DNA from: Ascaphus truei
Taxonomy: Eukaryota; Chordata; Amphibia; Anura; Ascaphidae
DNA: 64,000 nt
Reading direction: 5' to 3'
Assembly: GCA_036426205.1 (NCBI GenBank)
Contig: CM071570.1
Coordinates: forward strand, 2,247,997-2,311,996
Part shown: positions 1 to 10,621 of the stretch, in pieces
Layout: the number at the start of each line of letters is the position of its first letter
Position numbering within the stretch: the stretch's first letter is position 1
The notes under the pieces: model-generated
Told to the model about the DNA's origin: nothing
The model's input: the letters and a program-made list of their open reading frames with translations, nothing else
The model's database searches: none
Made by a program: the position numbers and the translations under genes

Positions 1-2810
1 GGACCAGACCCCGCTTGTATCTGGTACTGTCGGTTGCGTGGAGCAAGTTGTGCTCCTGCATGTCCTGGGACTATCAATGGGAGGCTGACCGGAGTGGCAG
101 GAGCCCGGCACCAACGCTGTCTCTGCTGTCGGTGCGGGAGCACCCATGCTTGTTCTCCGCATGTATCTGGGAACTATCAAGGGGGAACCGGAAGCCTGGC
201 CGGCAGGACCCCCGCTGTCGTCGGCGTCGGTGCGATGGAGCAATTCTCACCGCTAACAGGGACTACTGCGTGTGCAGCCGAAGCAAGGGCGTGAGCCACA
301 GACTGGTAATCCACGCTGCTCTCGGCCTGTGGTGCGTGGAGCAGCAATGTTCTCTGCCGTCTCTGGGACATAACTGGTGGACGGAAGCTGGACCGGAAGG
401 CTGGCCGGCCCGGACCCCGCGTGCTCTGGCTGTCGGTTGCGTGGAGCACATGTTCTCCTGCCGTCTCTGGACTATCACTGGGGGAGGAAGCTGGCGGAGG
501 CCCGGACCCCCGCTGTATCTGGCTGTCGGTGGTGGAGCCAATGTTCTCTGCCTGTCTCTGGGACTACTGGTGGACCGGAAGCTGGCGAGCCCAGACCCCG
601 CTGTCTCTGGCTGTCGGTGCGTGGAGCCACATGTCTCCTGCTGTCTCTGGGACTATCATGGGGGACCGGAAGCTGGCCGGCCCGGACCCCGCTGTCTCTG
701 GCTGTCGGTGCGTGGAGCCACATGTTACTCATGCACTGTCTCTGGGACTATCACTGGTGGACCGGAAAGCTGGCCGGCCCGGACCCCGCTTGTCTCTGGG
801 CTGTCGGTGCGTGGAGCACATGTTCTCCTGCTGTCTCTGGGACTACTGGTGGACCGGAAGCTGGCGGCCCGACCCCCGCTGTCTCTGGTCGTCGGTGCTG
901 TGGAGCCACATGGTCTCTGCCTGTCTCTGGGACTATACTGGGGGACCGGAGAAGCTGGCCGGCCCAGACACCCGCGTGTCTCTGGCTGTCGGTGCGTGGA
1001 GCACATGTTCTCCTGCCTGTCTCTGGGACATCACTGGTGGACCGGAAGCGGCCGGCCCGACACCGCTGTCTCTGGCTGTCGGTGCGTGGAGCACATGTTC
1101 TCCTGCTGTCTCTGGGACTACTGGGGGACCGGAAGCTGGCCGGCCCAGGACCCCCGCTGCTCGGCTGTCGGTGCGGGGAGCACATGTTCTCCTGCTGATC
1201 GGGACTATCACTGGTGGACCGGAAGCTGGCCGGCCAGGACCACCGTGTCTCTGGCTGTCGGTGCGTGGAGCACATGTTCTCCTGCTGTCTCTGGGACTAT
1301 CACTGGGGGACGGAAAGCTGGCCGGCCCGAACCCGTGTCTCGGCTGTGGTGAGTGGAGCAATGTTCTCACTGCCGATCTGGGACTACATCACTGGGGGAC
1401 CGGAAGCTGGCCGGCCCGAGACCCCGTGTCTCTGGCTGTGGTGCTGGAGCACATGTTCTCCTGCCTGTCTCTGGGACTATCATGGGGGACCGGAAGCTGG
1501 CGGCAGGACCCCGCTGTCTCTGTGTGTGGTGCGTGGAGCACATGTTCTCCTGCCTGTTCTGGGACTATCATGGTGGATCGGAAGCTGGCCGGCCCAGACC
1601 CGCTGTCTCTGGCTGTGGTGCGTGGAGCACAGTTCTCCTGCCTGTCTCTGGGACTATCTGGGGGACGGAAGCTGGCCGGCCAGACCCCCGCTGTCTCTGG
1701 CTGTCGGTGCGTGGAGCACATGTTCATCCGCCTGTTCTGGGACTATCATGGGGGACCGGAAGCTGGCCGGCCCGAACCCCGCGTGTTCTGGGCGTCGGTG
1801 CGTGGAGCACATGTTCTCCTGCCTGTCCTGGGACTATCATGGTGGACCGGAAGCTGGCCGGCCCAGACCCCCGCGTTCGGCTGTCGGTGGCTGGGAGCAA
1901 CATGTTCTCCTGCCTGTCTCTGGGAATCACTGGTGGACGGAGTGGCCGGCCCAGGACACCCCGCTGTCTTGGCTGTCGGTGATGGAGCACATGTTCTCCT
2001 GCCTGTCTCTGGACTATCACTGGGGAGGAAGCTGGCCGGCCCAGACCCGTTGTCTCTGGCTGTCGGTGCTGGAGCACATGTTCTCCTGCCGTCTCTGGGA
2101 CTATCACTGGGGGACGGAAGCTGGCCGGCCCCAGACCCGTTCTCCTGGCTCGGTGCGTGAAGAGCACATGTTCTCCTGCTGTCTCTGGGATACTGGTGGA
2201 CCGGAAGCTGGCCGGCCCAGACCCCCGCTGTCTTGGCTGTCGGTGCATGGAGCACATGTTCTGCCTGTCTCTGGGACTATCACTGGGGACCGGAAGCTGG
2301 CCGGCCCAGACCCCCGCTGTTCTGGTGGTGGTGATGGAGCACATGTTCTCCTGCCTGCTTGGGACTATCAGGGGGGACCGGAAGCTGGCCGGCCCAGACC
2401 CCCGTGTCTCGGCTGTCGGTGCTGGAGCACATGTTCTGCGCTGTCTTGGGACTCACTGGGGGACCGGAAGCTGGCCGGCCCAGAACCCCGCTGTCTCTGG
2501 CTGTGGGTGCGATGGAGCACATGTTATCCTGCCTGTTCTGGGACATCATGGGGGACCGGAAGTGGCCGGCCCGGACCCCCGCTGTCTCTGGCTGTCGGTG
2601 CAGGAGACACATGTTCGCCTGCCTGTCTCTGGGACTATCACTGGGGGACCGGAAGCTGGCCGGCCAGACCCCGCTGTCTCTGGCTGTCGGTGATGGAGCA
2701 CATTGTCTCCTGCCTGTCTCTGGGACTATCACGGGGGACCGGAAGTGTGCGGCCCGCCGACCCCCGCTGTCTCTGGCTGTCGGTGAGTGGAGCAACATGT
2801 TCTCCTGCCT
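1..2810. repeat. 95-bp minisatellite array, about 30 units
   Basis: A GC-rich unit of about 95 bp recurs through the whole stretch. Each unit has the blocks GGACCGGAAGCTGGCCGGCC, CTGTCTCTGGCTGTCGGTGC, GTGGAGCACATGTTCTCCTG and TCTCTGGGACTATCACTGGG. Units differ by many one-base insertions and deletions, worst at the left edge, and the array runs off the window start. Long open frames appear on both strands only because stop codons are rare in this GC-rich unit. The period is not a multiple of three and no family is recognisable, so I do not call them genes. Confidence 0.93.
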
Positions 2811-2935
2811 GGGCCGGCCAGCTTCCGGTCCCCCAGTGATAGTCCCAGAGACAGGCAGGAGAACATGTGCTCCACGCACCGACAGCCAGAGACAGCGGGG
2901 GTCTGGGCCGGCCAGCTTCCGGTCCACCAGTGATG
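2811..2935 (-). repeat. Inverted units at the right edge of the 95-bp array
   Basis: From 2811 the same minisatellite appears as its reverse complement for about 1.3 units (GGGCCGGCCAGCTTCCGGTC, then GAGAACATGTGCTCCACGCA). The last forward unit and the first inverted one form a stem-loop with arms near 2790-2810 and 2853-2872. This could be a real inversion at the array edge or a fold-back assembly artefact. Confidence 0.85.
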
Positions 2936-2997
2936 ACGTAGTGTCGCTGTGTCGTCCTAACGCATTTTGTCTCTGCTTGAGACTTTTCAAAGGTTAA

Positions 2998-4140
2998 TGT
3001 AACGAAACGCCCAAACCGCCGCCACGGGAGCCCGGGCTGATACAACAATAGAACTTGGTACAGCGCCTCCACCTGGGAGGGATCCCAACGTAGTGGGAGG
3101 AGCCCCTCGCAGGAACCACAACACTGATCTCCACACACAGTATAAGATAAGAATAACCATTTACTGCAGAACATATAATGAGCAGTGATAGCCGGGTAAT
3201 AACCCTACTGGTTACAGCTACCCCTTTGCCTCGCAGGGTCTTATCCCACCACCGGGTAACCCACACCTTGTCCACCGTACCTGAGGGACCATCGGGCACC
3301 CAACCACCCTGGTATCCACAAGAATAACAGCCCCACGCTGGTATGTGGTCAGCGCTGCCACTACGGTGTATGTACTCTGTTGGTGCACTTAGGATATAGG
3401 TACCTGCCATGCGCTCCAGCACCCGGGCGCGCCGACTGATGAACAAGGGTATATGCCGACCCGGCGATGGTCCTCCGCGACGAGTTCACCTCCGCGTGGG
3501 GGTTACCCCGCGGGATAGTCCCACACGGAGATAGTCTCTTACTCCTGTTCGGGTGATCTGGTCCCAGACCACCGCTCTCCAGTGCTGCGCAACGTCGCAA
3601 CGGTTTCCCTGGCATAAACGGCTAATGGGGCAGTGTCCCTAACTAAGGTGCTGTCCCTGTCGCTGCCACACTCTAACCAGGGGAGTTGGGGCCTAGCTGG
3701 GACCTAGGGGGATGTCTGGCCTAGTGCAGGAGTCACAGACCCCTGCATACCTACACCCTCCCTTGTCTGTGTCCCAGCTCCGACTGCCCTTCCTCTCTGA
3801 GCGTGCCCAAACCTCTACCTGGCTGCCTGCGATCCTGGCGGCCCTATTGGCCGGTTGCGCCCATGTGCCTGCATGCCCTTATGCATGCTGGGGGCTGTGG
3901 TCCCCGCGGAACCTCTCCTATACTGCCGCCGCGTGCGCCAACATCACTGCACATGCGCAAGTATGTAATGGCCGCCGGACTCTTCCAGCGCATGCGCGAA
4001 CACAATCAACATGGCGGTGCCCTACAGAGGGAGCCACTGGCGAGCACGTCGCCACCCGCACCTGCCACAACATCCCCCGTGGCAGCGGTGGTAAGGGGGG
4101 GAAACGGAGGACCGGGGAGCCATGGGAGGTGCAATGAGTG
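2998..4140 (+). mobile_element. Family A LTR-like repeat, copy A1
   Basis: This is a non-coding, CpG-rich repeat also present at 18255, 42817 and, inverted, at 50053. Shared landmarks in order are a TGTA-type start, CAGCGCCTCCACCT at about 3060, a CCTCGCAGG block, GGTGCACTT at about 3383, a GGGCCTAGCTGGGACC-type block at about 3687, GCTGGGGGCTGTGGTCCCC at about 3887 and an ATGGCGG box near 4012. It ends near a GTAAGG splice-donor-like string. The TGTA start suggests an LTR. No coding region is attached and edges are approximate. Confidence 0.6.
3988..4017 (+). promoter_or_regulatory. NRF1-like and YY1-like motifs in A1
   Basis: GCGCATGCGC at 3988-3997 matches the core of the NRF1 palindrome. 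AACATGGCGG at 4008-4017 matches the YY1 box often found just downstream of transcription starts. The same pair in the same order occurs in copies A2 and A3, so this looks like the element's own promoter. Activity is inferred. Confidence 0.45.
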
Positions 4141-4442
4141 GGATGAACTTTAAGCAGTTTAACAGGGTGTATTTGGGACAAAGCAGAGTGGGGCCACAGG
4201 ACGGGGCCTTTAAAAACCAAAAGTAGTCTGTATGGAAAACCAGCTTATTTACCCTACTGGGCATGAAATGCAACATTTTCACTGCAAAAGATCAAATACT
4301 CCTTTCTGCCTTCAAATTCTAGGCTACTGTCCCCCAAAGAGCTTGCAATCTAATTTTAGATCTTGATGCACAGGAGTTAATGTGAGTAACTAATGGTCGT
4401 GTTGGAAGAAGCTTTGGTCCTAGAGCCCTAACTGCAAAACCC
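4141..4442. other. Unassigned sequence
   Basis: This is moderately AT-rich sequence between family A copy A1 and a 28-bp array. I see no coding frame, repeat or RNA gene in it. Confidence 0.5.
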
Positions 4443-4636
4443 GCTCCCCCTCCCTGCGATGCTGCATTATACTCCCCCTCCCTGCGATGCTGCATTAAAC
4501 TCCCCCTCCCTGCGATGCTGCATTAAACTCCTCCTCCCTGCGATGCTGCATTATACTCCCCCTCCCTGCGATGCTGCATTATACTCCCCCTCCCTGCGAT
4601 GCTGCATTATACTCCCCCTCCCTGCGATGCTGCATT
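4443..4636. repeat. 28-bp tandem repeat, about 7 units
   Basis: The unit ACTCCCCCTCCCTGCGATGC followed by TGCATTAT is repeated about seven times with very few substitutions (TATA against TAAA, CTCC against CCCC). The near identity suggests recent expansion. Confidence 0.95.
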
Positions 4637-4922
4637 AGTGTGTTCAGACGGGTGCGCGGGGATGAATGAGTAACCACGTTTTGGAGGAGGGATCTGCTGG
4701 AGGTTAAACCAGGAGACATCGTTAAGAATGAAATGGCAGGAAATACCCTGCGTAGCTGAAGTTAATTGCATTGTTCGGAGACACACAGCCTGTTCTGGGT
4801 ATGGATCGTGTCCCGGGAAGAAGGAAATGCACATTTTGCACGACCGGCCGATCTGATTATGGATTTTCATACACGGGGAAAGGGAAATCAGTATAAGTGC
4901 AGGGTCACAGAGTCGCTTATAG

Positions 4923-5080
4923 CAGGGGGGCTCAACTCCCGTCCTCAAGCAACCTCCCCGCCCCCCAACAGGTCAGGGCTTCAGGATATCCCAGCTTCAG
5001 CGCAGGTGGCTCAATCAGAGGCTCAGAGGCTTCACCTGTGCTGAAGCTGGGATATCCTGAAAGCCTGACCTGTTGATGGG
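4923..5080. mobile_element. Palindromic hAT-like MITE, right end lost
   Basis: It starts with a CAGGGGGGCTC terminus. Inside is a long inverted repeat: CAACAGGTCAGGGCTTCAGG on the left pairs with CCTGAAAGCCTGACCTGTTG on the right, with GATATCCCAGCTTCAGC in both arms. The design fits a palindromic non-autonomous hAT element. The right terminus is missing and the sequence runs straight into a tandem array. Confidence 0.7.
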
Positions 5081-5330
5081 GCTGAGAGAGTGCACGTGTG
5101 CGCAGGAGCTGAGAGTGCACGTTTGCGCAAGAGCTGAGAGAGTGCACGTGTGTGCGCAGGAGCTGAGAGAGTGCACGTGTGTGCGCAGGAGCTGAGAGTG
5201 CACGTGTGTGCGCAGGAGCTGAGAGAGTGCACGTGTGTGCGCAGGAGCTGAGAGTGCACATTTGCGCAAGAGCTGAGAGAGTGCACGTGAGCGCAAGAGC
5301 TGAGAGAGTGCACGTGAGCGCAGGAGAGCT
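5081..5330. repeat. 29-bp tandem repeat, about 9 units
   Basis: The unit GCTGAGAGAGTGCACGTGTG followed by TGCGCAGGA repeats with 25-29-bp length variants. It begins exactly where the hAT-like palindrome loses its right terminus. Confidence 0.92.
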
Positions 5331-5633
5331 TCAGTTCCAGAGGGGGAAGAGATGAGGCGCAGGGGGCCCTCACCGCTATATAGACACAGTGGCACCGAAG
5401 CACCTTTTTCAAGAACAGTGAAGTAGAAATAAAGTGCAAACCCAGACCCCAAAGTGTAAATCACGCGCTAGTGAGAAGTGAATAAACTTAAAACAATAGT
5501 CGCACAACGTGGGATAAGTCAATTACAAATGGCGAATACACCGGGTGCTGCCAGATACCCGCGGTTACCCGCACAGAACAAGATGCAAAGTGAGGTATCG
5601 GCGTCACTGTGAGGACATGAAGGCGTTCTGCAG
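5331..5633. other. Unassigned sequence
   Basis: This is a spacer between two tandem arrays. I see no gene or repeat signature. Confidence 0.45.
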
Positions 5634-6475
5634 GGGACCAGTGACACGTCTCCCTATGTTATGTGAGTGTCCCATATAGTGCCACGCTTTGCATGAGGTT
5701 ATACAGGGGACCAGTGACCTGTCTCCCCATGTTATGTTAGTGTCTCATATATCGCCACGCTTTGCATGAGGTTATACAGGGGACCAGTGACCTGTCTCCC
5801 TATGTTATGTGAGTGTCCCATATACTTTGCATAGGTTATACAGGGACAGTGACACGTCTCCCTAGTTATGTGAGTGTCCCATATATCGCCCACGCTTTGG
5901 GGACCACTGACACGTCTCCCTATGTTATGTGAGTGTCCCATATAGCGCCATGCTTTGCATGAGGTTATACAGGGGACCAGTTACACGTCTCCCTATGTCA
6001 TGTGAGTGTCTCATATATCGCCACGCTTTGCATGAGGTTATACAGGGGACCAGCGACCTGTCTCCCTATGTTATGTGAGTGTCTCATATATCGCCACGCT
6101 TTGCATGAGGTTATACAGGGGACCAGCGACCTGTCTCCCTATGTTATGTGAGTGTCCCATATATCGCCACGCTTTGCATGAGATTACACAGGGGACCACT
6201 GACACGTCTCCCTATGTTATGTGAGTGTCCCATATAGCGCCATGCTTTGCATGAGGTTATACAGGGGACCAGTTACACGTCTCCCTATGTCATGTGAGTG
6301 TCTCATATATCGCCACGCTTTGCATGAGGTTATACAGGGGACCAGCGACCTGTCTCCCTATGTTATGTGAGTGTCTCATATATCGCCACGCTTTGCATGA
6401 GGTTATACAGGGGGCCAGTGACCTGTCTCCCTATGTTATGTGAGTGTCTCATATATCGCCATGCTTTGCATGAGT
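5634..6475. repeat. 73-bp minisatellite with higher-order structure
   Basis: A 73-bp unit (TATGTTATGTGAGTGTCTCA, TATATCGCCACGCTTTGCAT, GAGGTTATACAGGGGACCAG, then an ACCTGTCTCCC end) repeats about 11.5 times. Variant units recur in the same order about 293 bp apart: the ACTGACACG, GCGCCATGC, AGTTACACG series at about 5899 returns at about 6192. This means blocks of four units were duplicated together. Confidence 0.94.
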
Positions 6476-6484
6476 TTATAATCA

Positions 6485-8269
6485 ATGGGTTTTGTTTAAA
6501 TCAAGTGGGATTTTAGAAGTTGGTGCACGAAGAATGTATTTTTATCTTATTTGGCCTGCTAAATGCTGATCTCTCCCTGTGCCTGTAATTATATCGGTAT
6601 CAATAATCCAATCTCTAGAAACTCTAATTAAGATGGAAATATTATACAACTTGTTATCAGGAAAGTGTATCCCCCATGTCCTCTCGCCTGCGGTAATTTA
6701 ACAGGCTGATTCGTGCTTTGTGGCCGGTCCAGATACATTTTTTTTTTAAATCTGCTGTGAAGTAGTTTTGTGTTTTTATTTCTAATATAAAGTGGGAGTA
6801 TTTGTATTTTGTATTGTAATTTTGAGAATAAGATTATTTTTATTAGATTGCAGCGTCCTAGGAATGAAAGAGGCAACTTGTGCTCCAAAATGTGTTAAAT
6901 AGTTGGTGTAAAGTTCAAAGAGTGCAATAAGTCTATGGCCCTTACTCTGTAAGGAGTGATAAACACAGATAACTTCAATGGAGCTTTTTCGGTGCTTATC
7001 ACACCTTACAGACTGGATTTCTTTGGTGTTCCATTTGATGGGTATTTTATCTTTCCAGGGATCGAGGTGTAACTCTGACAAGAGAATAGATTCTGATTTT
7101 TCAACATTTATCTTGGAGCCTGAACTTTCACCAAATTCTAAGATTTTGTTGATAATATCTGGTATTGCGGATTGTGGGTTTGCTGATAAATAGTAATATA
7201 GCATCTGCAAATGCTGAGATTTCTGTGGTGGTTATAGGGATTCCTTTAAATGATTTCATGGATTTTAGAAGTCCGATAAGCGGGTCCAAGATTAAACAGG
7301 ATTGGTGGGAGAGGGCAGCCCTGCCTGGTCCCTTTTCCTAAAGTAAAGCGGTTAGAGTTGAGATTGTTGTTCAGTGTAAATTGTGTTAATGAAGTTTGTA
7401 ATATGTTCTCCAAAGTTTTGTAAATTTAGAATTCCTAATAGATGTGGCCATGCTATTTTATCAAATGCTTTTTCTGCATCTAAATATATGATTAAATTAG
7501 GGATATTTTGCTGATGATGACTGCTGCTAGTTTCGGTCCACCATAATCTTTGTTAAGATTTTGAAGTCATTATTTAATATTGAGATGGGTCTATAAGAGT
7601 GTCCAAATTTTGGGTCTCTGACAGGTTTTGGAAGTACAATAATTCTGGATACATAACAATCTTTTGGTAAGGATTTTGTTTCAAGAATACCAAATTTGAG
7701 AGTTGGGATAATATCATTTTGTAAAACAATTTCTTATTCTGTAATTAACCCATTTGGCCCTGGCACTTTATATGTTTTTAAGATGTTTAATTACATTAAA
7801 GATTTCATCATTGGAGATTTGGTTTTATCGAGAGAGGCTTTTTCTTCTCATAATTTGGGAAGATTTGCTTTCTCTAAGAAGTTGTTACCTTTGATGTCAT
7901 CTTAATCAGCTGAATATAGTTTTACATAAAATAAATTAAATCATTAACAAATTCTATCTGGGTTACTGTGCCTGGAGCCATTGTGTGATTGTGTGATCGG
8001 TATCGTGTCTGGATTCCTGCTGTGTCTTACCGAGTTGACTAATAAGCTACCTGCTTTGTTTGCTTCTCCAAGGAATCTATTATTTGGGTAATCTATTTTT
8101 AATTGGATTCCTTCTTTTAGTAAGGTGTCATAGGAATATTTAATGTCCAAGTACTTGTCTTTTGATTCCTGGTTGTTAACTAGTGTAAGAGTTCCCCATG
8201 CTTCAGTTAGTTTTTTTGTTTAGGGATCTTATTTTATCATTAATTATCTTTATTTTACCTAATATATAA
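6485..8269 (-). mobile_element. L1 retrotransposon, RT part, decayed
   Basis: Read on the minus strand this is the reverse transcriptase and C-terminal region of an L1-type LINE. IYLDAEKAFDKIAWPHLL lies at about 7455-7510, and the catalytic box near 7193-7212 reads FADAILLF, with alanine in place of the second aspartate of FADD. NKILEFGESSGSKINVEKSE follows at about 7085-7145. Frameshifts and stops break the frame, so it is not functional. Together with 8602-9006 and 9339-9530 it forms one element that lacks its 5' part and has been split by two MITEs. Confidence 0.82.
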
Positions 8270-8601
8270 GACGTGTAATATAGAGCGCGCGCGTGCGCTA
8301 TCGTGCGCGCGTCAATTAGAATTGGCTGCGTCCAGGCGTGGCGTTCTATACTTCAGCCACGCACGGCCGTGAGCGGTGGCGCAGCAGATCACAGCAAATG
8401 CATGAGAATTTATATTTTCGCACTGCTGTCGCACCCCGTGACGCTGCCAAGCCAATCACAGCGCGGCTATCGCTGTGATGTCTATACCCACGCCCCCTAG
8501 CCGCGCACGCCACCGCTTACAACATATAAACGAAACACACGTGCATGCGCAACGCTGTGCGCATTCCCGCACGCACACCAGCGCACTCTATATTACAGGC
8601 C
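8270..8601. mobile_element. Harbinger-like MITE inside the L1
   Basis: Imperfect terminal inverted repeats of about 20 bp read GACGTGTAATATAGAGCGCG on the left and, as reverse complement, GGCCTGTAATATAGAGTGCG on the right. TAA flanks both sides (8267-8269 and 8602-8604), matching the 3-bp TWA duplication of PIF/Harbinger elements. The interior is GC-rich with no coding capacity. The L1 frame resumes across it. Confidence 0.75.
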
Positions 8602-9006
8602 TAAAGGATGACTTGGCCTCTCAAGCTTTGGAAGCATCCCACAGGAATGGCGAGTTATTTATGTGCTCAGCCTTATCCTTTATGTAGTTTGATCACGTGG
8701 GGTTTTTAAACTGTTTTAAATTCACTTAAATTGTAACGGTATGAGCGCATTCTCCAATTTTGAGATTTCGTGGAAGGGGGTTTAATGATGAGTTCAATCC
8801 AAATTGGGGCATGATCTGAAATTAATATCTTTTCTATTTTGCTTTCATTGATTATTAGCAATAGGGATGGAGATGGGCGGATGTAATCTATATGTAAAAA
8901 TGGAGTGAACCTTATAATAAAAGGTGTAATCCCTGTCTAGAGGCCTTCCAGTTAGCCAGGGATCCAGAACATCCCCATCCTTCTTTACGGATGGAATTGA
9001 ATGATC
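8602..9006 (-). mobile_element. L1 endonuclease region, middle segment
   Basis: Minus-strand frames give L1 endonuclease signatures: RDYTFYYKVHSIFT at about 8880-8925, SDHAPIWIELIIKPP at about 8770-8820 and, after a frameshift, the LRGQVIL linker at about 8605-8630. SDHAP belongs to the conserved end of the apurinic-type endonuclease fold. It joins 6485-8269 across the MITE. Confidence 0.78.
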
Positions 9007-9338
9007 CAGGGGCGGATTTGAGGCAGATATCAACCCAGGCGATATATGTCTTACCAGCCCTCCTGCCATGATATGGTGTTATAGCGATGCATCACCACGT
9101 GACGTCGCGTTGTCATGGCAATGTATCGCCATGTGATGTCGGGTCGCCATGACAACGCGACGCTGCAGGAGGAGACGCCGCTCCGGTAGGAGACACTTAC
9201 AGAGACCCTGTGCTCTACCCCAGCAATCAGTTTAATTGTTGAGGGGAAGAGAGTGGGGCTTCTGTATCCGCCATCAAGCCCCAGCCCATGGACCCACCGG
9301 GCACCTGCCCTGTTTCCTGGCGGCCCAATCCGCCCCTG
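9007..9338. mobile_element. hAT-like MITE inside the L1 endonuclease
   Basis: Terminal inverted repeats are CAGGGGCGGATT on the left and AATCCGCCCCTG on the right. The flanking 8-mers GAATGATC and GATTGAGC match at six of eight positions, consistent with an aged 8-bp hAT target duplication. Inside, CGCGTTGTCATGGC and GCCATGACAACGCG form a smaller inverted repeat. Confidence 0.65.
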
Positions 9339-9530
9339 GATTGAGCATTACCTCCATTATAAGTGTGTTCGGAGTCACTTCTGTCGAGATGGGTTGTCTG
9401 TGCAGCTGAAATCGCCCCCTGGATGATCTGCTGGTTTGTGGAGATAAGAAAATCATGGTTGGGAAAATTTGCAATCCCACCGTCACGCACTCAAGAAGCT
9501 CAACAGAATAATATAAACAAATATATCACT
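9339..9530 (-). mobile_element. L1 endonuclease N-terminal segment
   Basis: On the minus strand a degraded GGDF-type motif (now read IIQGAISAAQ, consistent with a small indel) is followed by LDRSDSEHTYNGG. This is the arrangement seen in L1 endonucleases. The segment continues across the hAT-like MITE into 8602-9006. The element ends near 9530, so the ORF1 region and 5' UTR are absent. Confidence 0.6.
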
Positions 9531-10620
9531 TTTAATCTAATAATAAAATAAAAGCAAACATATGTGGAGAGAACTGAATGATTAAATTATGGCAGAGACT
9601 GCATGGCAGACAGTACAGTCTAGTGTGTGGACAGCGTTTAGTGTCACTGATGGGGAATGATGGTCTGGACCATATGTAAAGACACTGTGTATGAGGAGAA
9701 ATTACAGGGCTAAACAGAACCCATGTGATACTATACAAGTAACCTGGTGAATATATACACAGTGATACACAAATACAGAACAGAGAGTAATACTCTCAAA
9801 AGCGTGCTACCATTTAGAGTACCCTCAGACCACAAAATACTATCAGTGGTTGTATATAAATACTGCATTTCTAAACTGCAAGGAGCTCTGTCAGTTAAAT
9901 GCTGCTCCCTTATAGCTGTGCAGTGTATCCATGTATCGGCTGTAGTAGCTAATAGTATCCCTGTCTTATACTACTATCATTAATCACGATAATATGCTAC
10001 TTTGTGTCTCTGAGAGCCATGTCTCTGTCGTGCACGCAAAGTCACAATATCAGCGACATTAGACATCAGCCATCGCCATATAATCGGGCAAAATTGGTAT
10101 TACGTTTTTTGTATTAGAAGTACTCTGGAGAGGCTGGTGAATTTTTGATTTGAGGTACATTTTTAGCTCAAACAAGAATGATGTTGAAGTAAATGAGAAG
10201 GATGAGAAAAAGACGAATAGCTCAATGGCATAACAAGATGGGGAGTTTTCGAATGGATTTCTTAGAGGGGGTATTTTGTTTGTAAGTTGTAGCGTGACTG
10301 TGGTATTACGCTCTCGGGTTCCCGGCCCAGGACAGCCGGCAGGTAGGTCCTCAGGTAGATGTTGTGTTTGCAGATTGTCAGATAAATTGGTCAGTAGTAA
10401 AGCAGTGTGTGAAGTTGCTTTCCCATCGCTTTGTATCTCTGTTCCTCTCATCCCACAGGCTCCAGCTGGGAACGGATAACACTGTTACACTGTGTCTCCC
10501 TCGGACGGTTTATATTAGCAGGTGAAGAGGGGGGAGGGGCGAAGGCCGACGATTTCAGCAAGGCCTCCATGCTCATGGCCGACCATGCAGCAATATCCGT
10601 TAGGCCTCCTCCTCATGTGG
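9531..10620. other. Unassigned sequence
   Basis: This is mostly AT-rich sequence with short chance frames only. I recognise no gene, array or element ends. It lies between the L1 and a PLE fragment, so old unrecognised repeats are likely. Confidence 0.4.
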
Positions 10621-10621
10621 A

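Noticed and set aside
15..2839. Several long open frames on both strands (up to 579 codons)
   Set aside because: They lie in the 95-bp minisatellite, exist in many frames at once, and the period is not a multiple of three.
3712..4137. 141-codon frame
   Set aside because: It covers the non-coding family A repeat, and the other copies do not keep it open.
4443..4636. Short regular repeats that could suggest a CRISPR array
   Set aside because: There are no unique spacers between repeats, and the genome is clearly vertebrate.
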